From: CAZIKB01 sp964539665
GTDB lineage: Bacteria; Zhuqueibacterota; Zhuqueibacteria; Oceanimicrobiales; Oceanimicrobiaceae
Reading direction: 5' to 3'
Assembly: GCA_964539665.1 (NCBI GenBank)
Contig: CAZIKB010000098.1
Coordinates: forward strand, 1-25,591
DNA length: 25,591 bases
Below the pieces are notes generated by a model. That model saw nothing but the letters and a program-made list of their open reading frames with translations. It was not told the origin of the DNA and ran no database searches. Of the stretch, positions 7,777 through 15,349 are shown piece by piece. The translations under genes were made by a program, and so were the position numbers. Within the stretch, counting starts at the first letter, position 1. Every line of letters starts with the position of its first letter.

Positions 7777-10116
7777 ATGCAAAAAGGGCAATCACACACT
7801 CCCTTTGAAGAAGTTCTGAGTCAGGACAAGGTATCTATTGCATTTAACAATGATATAAATAAAAGATACACGGTCGGAGAGATTGAGCATTCACCGTGTA
7901 TGATGGCTTGCCCAGCTGGCGTCAATGTTAAATCGTACGTATCGCTAATTGCTGCCGGACGGTTTCAGGAAGCTTTAGAGGTTGTAAGGGAAAGAAATCC
8001 TTTCCCGGGAATTTGCGGACGTGTTTGTACGCACCCGTGTGAATCTTACTGCAACCGTAATGAAATTGATGCTCCTGTGGCTATTTGCTGGCTTAAACGA
8101 TATGTGGCAGATTACGAGTTAAACCATCCACAGGCGGATATTAAACCATTTCCGCAAACCAGAAAAGAAAAAGTTGCCATAATCGGTTCCGGGCCTGCCG
8201 GATTAACTGCCGCTAACGACTTGATCAGAAAGGGCTACGGGGTAACTGTGTTTGAGGCTTTGCCTGAACCCGGCGGTATGCTTACAACCGGCATTCCGGC
8301 TTTTCGTTTACCGCGCCCGGTCATTCAATATGAAATTGATATGATTAGAAAATTGGGTGTTGAGATAAAACCTGACACAAGAATTGCCGGGGAAAACGCC
8401 ATAGATAATCTTTTTAAAGAAGGATATAAAGCTGTTTTCATCGCTGTTGGCGCTCATAAGGGATTGAAATTAGGCATTCCCGGGGAGGAAAAATATCAGG
8501 GGGTTCTGGATGCTATTACATTCTTACGGGATGTCAATCTGGGTGGTAAAGTAGAAATTGGCAAAAAAGTGGTCATCATTGGCGGAGGCAATTCAGCTAT
8601 TGATGCTTCACGTGCAGCCCTGCGTTTAGATTGTGAAGAAGTAACCATCGTTTACCGGCGTTCGCGGGAAGAGATGCCAGCCAGCGCGGCAGAAATCGAA
8701 GAGGCCGAACACGAGGGTGTGAAAATTCATTTCCTGGCAGCGCCCATTGAAATATCGGGCAAAGACGGCAAAGTAACTGAGATGGTGTGCACAAAAATGA
8801 AATTAGGCGAGCCAGACGCCAGTGGGCGTCGTCGTCCAATCCCAATCGAAGGATCTGATTTCTCCATCCAGGTCGATACCATTATTCCAGCCATCAGTCA
8901 GGAGCCGGATCTTTCTTTTCTGCCCGGAGAACATGGAATGGATATTACGAAATGGCAAACTTTTCAGGTGGACGAGTCGACTATGGTAACTTCCCGGCCA
9001 GGCGTTTTTGCCGGAGGTGATGCTGTTACCGGACCAAATACTGTCATCGACGCTATTGCAGCGGGTCACGTAGCTGCTCAGTCTATCGAACGTTATCTTG
9101 ATGGAAAACCATTAAAGCAAGAACTGACTCAGGACCGACCTCTTGAAACAGAAATAAAGGTTGATCTTACTCAGGAAGAAAAGAAGAAACGAGCAGAGAT
9201 GCCAAAGCAAACTCATGCTGGCTTAAAGAACAATTTTGAAGAAGTTGAGGCAGGATTCAGTGAAGCTGCCGCCATAGAGGAAGCCAGTCGCTGTCTGCGG
9301 TGCGGTGTTTGTAGTGAGTGTTTTTTATGTGTCCCCGAATGCCAGAAGACGGTTACTATGCTTTCCCCATATGATGGCCAGGATGAGGTTTTTCTTAGAT
9401 TACCTTCAGGTTTCGATAAGACGAAATTAGATTCCGCCCTTGAAGGGGTGCTTTATGTTGAAGGTCAACCAGATAAACCGGTTCAAATGACACCTTTAAC
9501 CTGCTATGTCAAAGAAGATGTCTGCCGTGGTTGTGGAGATTGTGTGACCGTTTGTGATTATTCCGGACCCATGTTGCTGCCAAAGGGCAACGGGCTCTAT
9601 GTGTCAAAAATAGATGAAACCATTTGCAAAGGATGCGGTACCTGCGTAAGTGTTTGTCCATCCGGCGCCATAGTTCCCAGGTATTATACCCAGGACTGGT
9701 TAGAGGAGAAACTGCAAAGTCTGGATTCGGCAAAATCAAATGTGGTTATTTTCACCTGTTCCTGGTATGGTTCCCATCTGGACCGGTCTATTTTCACCAA
9801 AATCACCCAAAAAAATTCAAACGTTTTATTCATTCGAACCACCTGTTCCGGACGTTTGGAGCCATCGTTTGTTTTTCGATCCTTTGAAAATGGCGCTGAA
9901 GGCGTGCTGGTAGTAGGTTGTCCAATGAATGAATGTCACTACGGATTTGGCAATAAATATGCTGACGAACATTTTGGCAAAACCCGTAATATGCTGAATA
10001 TTCTTGGTTTTCCATCTGAGAAATTCCAATGGTTCTGGCCGGAGAGTGAAAATGTTGAAGAGTTCACAGCCGTTGTTGATGCATTTTTGCACGGTGTTAA
10101 TGAAGCCAAAGTTTGA
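7777..10116 (+). CDS. GltD-like NAD(P)H/FAD oxidoreductase fused to ferredoxin and MvhD domains
   Basis: A 779-residue soluble protein with GAGGAG before ATG 7777. Order of parts: an N-terminal GltD-type Fe-S domain (CMMACPAGVNVKSYV near 41; CGRVCTHPCESYCNR near 81); an FAD Rossmann fold (GSGPAG near 136) with the family's EALPEPGGML; a second nucleotide-binding fold for NAD(P)H (GGGNSAIDASRAAL near 268, YRRSREEMPA); the closing FAD segment GVFAGGDAVTGP; a Cys-rich linker (CLRCGVCSECFLCVPEC near 506); two ferredoxin motifs (CRGCGDCVTVC near 583, CKGCGTCVSVCP near 617); and from about 656 an MvhD/FrhD-like domain (VIFTCSW, RTTCSGRL, GCPMNECHY). GltD proteins pass electrons from NADPH; MvhD domains carry a [2Fe-2S] cluster and dock hydrogenase to HdrA. 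I infer a pyridine-nucleotide input/output arm for the Hdr proteins downstream. The usual glutamate synthase large subunit is absent. Confidence 0.85.
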   Translation: MQKGQSHTPFEEVLSQDKVSIAFNNDINKRYTVGEIEHSPCMMACPAGVNVKSYVSLIAAGRFQEALEVVRERNPFPGICGRVCTHPCESYCNRNEIDAPVAICWLKRYVADYELNHPQADIKPFPQTRKEKVAIIGSGPAGLTAANDLIRKGYGVTVFEALPEPGGMLTTGIPAFRLPRPVIQYEIDMIRKLGVEIKPDTRIAGENAIDNLFKEGYKAVFIAVGAHKGLKLGIPGEEKYQGVLDAITFLRDVNLGGKVEIGKKVVIIGGGNSAIDASRAALRLDCEEVTIVYRRSREEMPASAAEIEEAEHEGVKIHFLAAPIEISGKDGKVTEMVCTKMKLGEPDASGRRRPIPIEGSDFSIQVDTIIPAISQEPDLSFLPGEHGMDITKWQTFQVDESTMVTSRPGVFAGGDAVTGPNTVIDAIAAGHVAAQSIERYLDGKPLKQELTQDRPLETEIKVDLTQEEKKKRAEMPKQTHAGLKNNFEEVEAGFSEAAAIEEASRCLRCGVCSECFLCVPECQKTVTMLSPYDGQDEVFLRLPSGFDKTKLDSALEGVLYVEGQPDKPVQMTPLTCYVKEDVCRGCGDCVTVCDYSGPMLLPKGNGLYVSKIDETICKGCGTCVSVCPSGAIVPRYYTQDWLEEKLQSLDSAKSNVVIFTCSWYGSHLDRSIFTKITQKNSNVLFIRTTCSGRLEPSFVFRSFENGAEGVLVVGCPMNECHYGFGNKYADEHFGKTRNMLNILGFPSEKFQWFWPESENVEEFTAVVDAFLHGVNEAKV

Positions 10117-10168
10117 AGCAAACCCTTAAAATAGTTGCTTTTGAGTTGTACTTTGAAAGAGATGTACC

Positions 10169-10576
10169 ATGCATGAATATTTACCAGCTATCCGACAAAG
10201 AGTGTGCCTGGTATGCGTTGACGGGATATTTAAGAGTAAACATGAATTTGTTCGCTGTGGTTTATCAAAAAATTGGCAGTGTCCTGTTGAACAATACCTC
10301 CCGAAAGTTGTCGAGGTGGTTGAGTCTGTTGATAGTTCGAAAATGGATGATTATTTTGCATTGCTGCATGAAAAAGTGTGCCTGGAATGTGAACAATCAA
10401 AAGATGGCGTCTGTGAATTACGTCTTAAATCCGACTGTCCTTTGGACCGTTATTTTATGCTGGTGGCCGGAGCTATTGAGGAAGTAAAAGGTGCGCGGAA
10501 GAATTTTGATAAAAACGATATTGATGATTCGATTAGCAAATGTTCAGATGATAAGTTGAGTCCAACTCCCTGGTGA
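10169..10576 (+). CDS. Small protein with a duplicated four-cysteine motif, function unknown
   Basis: The 135-residue product sits between the GltD-like and HdrCB genes on the same strand. It holds two copies of one motif: VCLVC-x13-C-x7-CPVEQYLPKVVEVVE and VCLECEQSKDGVCELRLKSDCP followed by LDRYFMLVAGAIEEV when written in pieces, that is CLxC-x(13 or 7)-C-x7-CP-x-[ED]-x-Y plus a helix. Each copy has four cysteines, enough for one metal or Fe-S site. I do not recognise the family. The acidic last 35 residues look disordered. Position and cysteine content suggest an accessory of the Hdr complex, either an electron carrier or a maturation/stability factor, but this is inference. Start ATG 10169 has AAAGAGA upstream; no signal peptide. 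Confidence 0.75.
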   Translation: MHEYLPAIRQRVCLVCVDGIFKSKHEFVRCGLSKNWQCPVEQYLPKVVEVVESVDSSKMDDYFALLHEKVCLECEQSKDGVCELRLKSDCPLDRYFMLVAGAIEEVKGARKNFDKNDIDDSISKCSDDKLSPTPW

Positions 10577-10701
10577 GAACAGACTCTGAAAAACTTAGAA
10601 TATTCAGAGGAAAATTTAGCGGCAGATTTCGAAGACAGTTTGGAGATTTAAATTTCAATTCATAACCATACTTGAATTATAATAAGAACAAGGTGTTTAA
10701 T

Positions 10702-11850
10702 ATGACAGAAATTGGTGACACGATTAAAAAGACTAAAGCTTTCTATTGCCTGGAATGTGGCAAATGCAATGCATCATGCCCGATTGCTCTGGTAAACAAC
10801 AGCTATTCCCCCAGAACCATCGTATCGCGTACTATTCAGTCTTCAGAGGATGATGTATTAACCGATCCGATGCTCTGGTCTTGTTTGACCTGTAAAAACT
10901 GCGAAGCTGGCTGTCCCGCGGATGTGGATTATTCCACTCTGACACTGGATTTACGTACCCAGGCGAGAGAATGTGGTCAACAGGGCATGTGTTCTCACGG
11001 CGGTGCTCTGCAATCCCTCATGCGTATTATGACCGATCCGGATTTAAATCAGAAAAGGTTGGATTGGGTTGGCGAGGACTTGAAAATTGCCGAAAAAGGC
11101 GAGGTACTCTATTTTGTTGGGTGTGCTCCTTATTTTGATGTTTTTTATTCTCATTTGGACGCCCGAACTCTCGATGCAGGTAAAAGCGTGGTCAAGTTAA
11201 TGAACAATGTCGGTATTGAACCCGTGCTCATGTCTGACGAGCGCTGCTGTGGTCATGACTTACTCTGGAGCGGGGATAAAGATAATTTCGTTAAATTGGC
11301 AGAACACAATATAAAAGCCATTAAAGACACCGGCGCTAAACAGGTCGTCTTTTCCTGTCCGGAATGCTATCGAACCATAAAGGAAGACTATGCCGCGCAA
11401 TTCGGCAATTTGGGATTTGAGTCTTTACACATTTCAGAATTTGTTGCCCAAAAGTATGACTCAAAGGAAATTCTTTTTCCAACCGATAGTCGAAATATGA
11501 AAGTGACCTTTCAGGACCCCTGCAGACTGGGACGGCATCTTGGGGTGTATGAAGCCCCTAGAAAAATCATGACATCTGTGCCAGGTGTTGAATTTAACGA
11601 AATGAAAAAAAGCGGCAAAAAAGCTATCTGCTGCGGCGTATCCAACTGGATGAACTGCACCACTTATTCCAAGCAAATTCAGGTAGAACGCTTGAGGCAG
11701 GCCAAAGCCACGGGCTCCGATACTTTAATAACAGCCTGTCCCAAATGTGAAATTCACTTAAAGTGCGCCATGCAAGATCAGAATTTGGGAGAGGAAATCA
11801 GCATTGAAATCAAGGACATCGCGACCTTAGCGGCAGAAGCATTGGTATAG
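10702..11850 (+). CDS. HdrC-HdrB fusion, heterodisulfide reductase-like subunit
   Basis: Using ATG 10702 (AAGGTG about 7 bases upstream) the protein has 382 residues; a TTG at 10672 is a weaker choice. The N-terminal HdrC part has two [4Fe-4S] motifs, CLECGKCNASCP (from about residue 16) and CLTCKNCEAGCP (from about 61). The rest is HdrB-like with two CCG domains whose cysteines are all present: C-x40-CC-x35-CxxC (GCAPYF, ERCCGHD, CPEC) and C-x35-CC-x34-CxxC (DPCRLG, ICCGVS, CPKC). In methanogen HdrB these bind two noncubane [4Fe-4S] clusters where the disulfide is reduced. No membrane helix is present, so this is a soluble HdrBC type rather than HdrDE. The physiological acceptor is unknown. 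Confidence 0.9.
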   Translation: MTEIGDTIKKTKAFYCLECGKCNASCPIALVNNSYSPRTIVSRTIQSSEDDVLTDPMLWSCLTCKNCEAGCPADVDYSTLTLDLRTQARECGQQGMCSHGGALQSLMRIMTDPDLNQKRLDWVGEDLKIAEKGEVLYFVGCAPYFDVFYSHLDARTLDAGKSVVKLMNNVGIEPVLMSDERCCGHDLLWSGDKDNFVKLAEHNIKAIKDTGAKQVVFSCPECYRTIKEDYAAQFGNLGFESLHISEFVAQKYDSKEILFPTDSRNMKVTFQDPCRLGRHLGVYEAPRKIMTSVPGVEFNEMKKSGKKAICCGVSNWMNCTTYSKQIQVERLRQAKATGSDTLITACPKCEIHLKCAMQDQNLGEEISIEIKDIATLAAEALV

Positions 11851-11943
11851 CTATTCGAATATTATTTAGAATTAATGGAATGAAGTCGTTGTTAATTACT
11901 CTTTTATTTGAACTAAAAATTACAAGAATTGGAGGCAATAAAT

Positions 11944-14412
11944 ATGAATGATGCCAATACAGACCAGGAAATCAGAATAGGAGTATTTGTCTGTGACTGC
12001 GGTCTTAACATTGCGGGTGTGGTTGATACCAAGGCGGTGATGGAATATGCGAAAACACTGCCTGACGTTGTAGCAGTCGTGGGCAATAAATATACATGCG
12101 CAGATCCGGGTCAAAATGAGATTAAAAAAGCCATCAAAGAATATAACCTGAACCGGGTGGTTGTTGCATCTTGTACACCTAAAATTCACGAACATACTTT
12201 CCGTCACTGTGTAGAAGAAGCGGGATTGAATCCCTATCTGATGGAAATGGCCAACATCCGTGAACACTGCAGTTGGGTTCACCAGTATGAAAAAGAAGCG
12301 GCCACAGAAAAGGCAATGAACCTGGTACGAAGCTCAGTCTTCAGAGCGAAACTTTTAGAGCCGCAGGTCGAGCCGATATTTCCGGTAACCCAGGCTGCCC
12401 TGGTTATTGGTGGAGGTGTGGCAGGAATTCAGGCCGCGCTGGACATGGCCGATGCCGGGCACCAGGTCTATTTGGTTGAAAAGGAGCCTTCTATTGGTGG
12501 TATCATGGCCGCAATCGACAAAACTTACCCGACCATGGACTGCAGTATATGAATACTTGGTCCTAAGATGATGGATGCCGGTCGGCATCCCAGGATTCAA
12601 CTTCTTTCAAACAGTGAAGTAGAGAACGTAACAGGATTTGTTGGAAATTTTAAAGTTACAGTTCGAAAAAAAGCACGCTACGTTGACGAGGCTGAATGTA
12701 CAGCCTGCGGCGACTGTTCCAAGGTTTGCCCGGTAGCTGTAGTCGATGAGTATCAAGAGGGATTCTCCTCTCGGAAAGCTATCTACATTCCATTTCCGCA
12801 GGCCGTTCCTTCTTCCTATATTTTAGATATGAATAACTGCTTAGGCACGAATCCCATCGCCTGCGGCAAGTGTGCAGAGGCATGCGAGAAAAAGTGCATA
12901 GACTATGACGTCAAAGATGAATATGTCGATCTGGAAGTGGGAACGGTAATTGTTGCCACTGGTATGGAACCATACGATCCCACCGAAATGGACGAGTATG
13001 GATACAGCCAGTTTGAAAATGTCATAACCAGCATGGAATTCGAGCGATTGATTTGTGCTGGCGGTCCCGTTGATGGCCATTTTATTCGTCCAACGGACCA
13101 TGAAACTCCCAAAAGAGTGGCTTTCATCCAGTGTGTTGGTTCGCGCTCAAAGAACCGTGGTGTGCCATATTGCAGTAATATTTGTTGTATGAACACTGTG
13201 AAAGATACTTTGCTTTTAAAAGATCATTATCCCGATCTTCAGAGCAAAGTATTTTACATGGATATTCGTTCCTTCGGTAAGGGATTTGAAGATCTCTACT
13301 GGCGCAGCAAAGAAGCAGGGGTGCAGTACATACGTGGACTCCCAGGTGATATTGAAGAAGATCCGGTCACGAAAAACCTAATTTTGACGGTTGAGAATAC
13401 ACTCGAAAGGCGAATTGAAAAACATGAGGTGGACATGGTTGTATTGGCTGTTGGTTTGGTACCCAGAAAAGACACCGCGGCCATACGCCAGTTGCTCACG
13501 CTTTCAAAAACTTCCGACGGATTTGTTATGGAGGCTCATCCAAAATTAAAACCAGTGGATGCGCCAACAAAAGGCGTCTATTTTGCCGGCTGTGTGGAAG
13601 CTCCTAAAGATATCAAAGATAGTGTTACGCAAGCCAGCGCCGCGGTAGCACGCGCGAGTATTCTGTTAAATGCTGGTGAAGTGAAGATTGAAGCGATCAC
13701 CTCTATAATAAATGAGGATATTTGTAACTTCTGCGGTCGATGTGTTCGTGTCTGCCCATTTCATGCAGTCACGCCAGCGAGTAAAAAAGAGAATCTTTAT
13801 CCGAAGATCATTGAGGCTGCTTGCTCAGGCTGCGGAACCTGTGCCGCTGAATGTACAACCGATGCTATTGCTATGCGGCATTTTAACGACGCCCAATACT
13901 ACGCCCAGGTGGACGCCATTTTAGAGGATAAGCACATGGAGAAAATCGTCACCTTCGCGTGCAACTGGTGTTCTTATGCTGGTGGAGATAACGCAGGCAC
14001 GTCTCGACTGCAATATCCCACTAATGTTCGCTTAATTCGCACCATGTGCAGCGGTCGAGTTGACGAGGATTTCATTACTCATGCCTTCAAGAAAGGTGCG
14101 CCTTTAGTACTGGTTTCCGGCTGTCATTTCTCCGACTGCCATTATATCGATGCCGTCACCTGGACTCAGCAGCGGGTAGAAAAACTGTGGGATAAATTAG
14201 AAAAGATGGGCATTCGACCCGAGCGCCTACAGTTGGAATGGATAAGCGCGGCTGAAGGACAAAAGTTCGCCAAAGTGATGCGTGAAGTTGAGGAATTAAG
14301 AAAGCAGGTTACTCTCGAAGAGGTGAAATTTACAATGGACGTTCTAAGTAACGGCAAAATGACTGGCAAGAAGAAACCTGCGAAACAAAGGGTGGAAGTT
14401 CCAGTCACCTGA
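11944..14412 (+). CDS. hdrA: HdrA-MvhD fusion, predicted selenoprotein (UGA read as Sec)
   Basis: Read through the in-frame TGA at 12550-12552, the gene encodes about 822 residues. ATG 11944 is set by GGAGG at 11931-11935. Parts in order: HdrA N-domain (FVCDCG near 18, CTPKIHEHTFRHC near 77); FAD fold GGGVAG near 155; the motif DCSI-U-ILGPKM with Sec at residue 203, where the family has Cys or Sec; ferredoxin insertion (CTACGDCSKVCP near 253, CGKCAEACEKKC near 307); the rest of the thioredoxin-reductase-like body (GVYFAGCVEAPKDI); two ferredoxin motifs (CNFCGRCVRVCP near 594, CSGCGTCAAEC near 627); and a C-terminal MvhD domain from about 668 (FACNWCSYAG, RTMCSGRVDE, GCHFSDCHY). HdrA holds the bifurcating FAD. 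Both sides of the TGA are in the same frame and conserved, so a pseudogene is unlikely. Sec genes are not in the window. Confidence 0.88.
12550..12595 (+). promoter_or_regulatory. UGA codon with bacterial SECIS hairpin
   Basis: Directly after the in-frame TGA (12550-12552) lies a perfect 7-bp stem GGATGCC (12573-12579) / GGCATCC (12584-12590) closed by the loop GGTC (12580-12583). A lower stem TCCT (12561-12564) / AGGA (12592-12595) continues it across an asymmetric internal loop. Bacterial SECIS elements lie inside the coding sequence just 3' of UGA and show GG in the apical loop, as in E. coli fdhF (GGUC). The 27 bases between UGA and the loop fit the known range. SelB binding is inferred. 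Confidence 0.82.
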
Positions 14413-14456
14413 TTTGGTACGGCATAGAAATGATTAACTAAAAGAAGGAGGAAAAC

Positions 14457-14881
14457 ATGATTACAACAAGGTCTACTTTCGTCATCCTATTTAGTTTAGT
14501 GGTTGCGCTTTTATTCGTAAATTGCGGAGGTGATAATCCTGCAAGCTCTGATGCGCATTAATCGGTACATGGAAATTAACCAAAATGACCGTGAGTGGTC
14601 CAGAAGGCACTATTACCATGACAGCCGAACAATGGGAAATATCTGTTACAGTTGTAATCAAAAGTGACCATACCTATCAAGCGACGATTATTGATGATGA
14701 AGGGACTGAGAATGAAACGGGTACCTGGAGTGTTTCGGGAAATGAATTGACTCTAACGGATTCAGTAGAAGGACCGGAGGAGCTTGAATTTACCATTCAG
14801 GGAAATAAACTGACCATTACCGTGACGGAAGTAGATGAAGGAGTAAACGTGACTATGATTCAAGAATTTGAGAAACAATAG
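14457..14881 (+). pseudogene. Frameshifted lipocalin-like lipoprotein
   Basis: AAGGAGG (14445-14451) precedes ATG 14457, which opens a lipoprotein signal peptide with lipobox LFVNC (cysteine at residue 23) and GGDNPASSDAH, then stops at 14559-14561. The neighbouring frame is open from 14552 and reads ALIGTWKLTKMTVSGPEG and on to 14881: alternating beta strands with GTWSVSGNELTLT, as in small lipocalin-like or META-type lipoproteins. Adding one base at about 14552 (GATGCG to GATGGCG) joins them as SSDGALIGTWKLT, so a single-G loss is the simplest cause. It could be real inactivation or a sequencing/assembly error. The intact protein would be about 140 residues, anchored in a membrane, function unknown. 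Confidence 0.65.
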
Positions 14882-15349
14882 TTGAGCAAAAAAATGTTCC
14901 TGTAACCTGGAAAACACGAAGGAAGCAAATGGAAATCGCGCTGACAGGGAGACTTACAAATGGCGCCTCTGTTTAAGTGGCGAGTGTTCTGGTGTGACGT
15001 CAGGATTTTGAAAAGACTGGTTGAATGAGATTTTGTTGAATATGCTTCAGCCGAGAAGAGTGGTTAAAGAGAAAGAACTGGCTGCAGTTAATTGATTGTT
15101 AGGCAGATTAATTCTAGTGGAGCATTTCCAAAAAAATGTTATTGTCATTGTGAGGATCGGAGCGACGAAGCAATCTCTTGATTTTATTATTGTTATGATA
15201 TTGCTTCGCTCGCAATTACAACAATTGACTTAATGACACTTTTTAATCAAAATTTGACGATTCATTTATGTTTATTCTGAAATGTACGTTACTTTGGAAT
15301 CATTCCACTAGTTAATTTTTTGCCTCTTTAAAGAGTAGAGTGAAAAGAA
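14882..15349. other. Spacer of 468 bases
   Basis: No convincing gene: the short ATG frames (for example near 14929 and 15040) lack ribosome sites, length and family resemblance. The part at 15141-15225 is a REP/MITE-like repeat described separately. The AT-rich end before 15350 probably holds the promoter of the Asp-box gene, but no clear -35/-10 pair could be fixed. Confidence 0.6.
15141..15225. repeat. REP/MITE-like imperfect inverted repeat
   Basis: The left arm (from ATTGTCATTGTGAGGATCGG, with CGAAGCAATCTC at 15166-15177) faces the right arm (GATATTGCTTCG at 15197-15208, then CTCGCAATTACAACAAT). The central arms match at 11 of 12 bases and the outer parts match more loosely, giving a long hairpin on both strands with a T-rich loop. 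Sequences of the form CATTGCGAGG...CGAAGCAATCTC are widespread dispersed repeats in many bacterial genomes. No transposase accompanies it. Confidence 0.6.

Noticed and set aside
9826..10121. Several - strand frames opposite the GltD-like gene
   Set aside because: They are shadows of a clearly coding + strand gene and have no family resemblance.
12550..12552. HdrA as a pseudogene or as two separate genes
   Set aside because: No frame change occurs, the residues on both sides belong to one conserved motif, and a SECIS-type hairpin follows; the ATG at 12568 has no ribosome site.
4308..14412. Methanogen-type hydrogenase (MvhAG) or archaeal origin for the Hdr cluster
   Set aside because: No hydrogenase large or small subunit motifs are present, and the surrounding genes (T9SS cargo, DUF2911) are bacterial.
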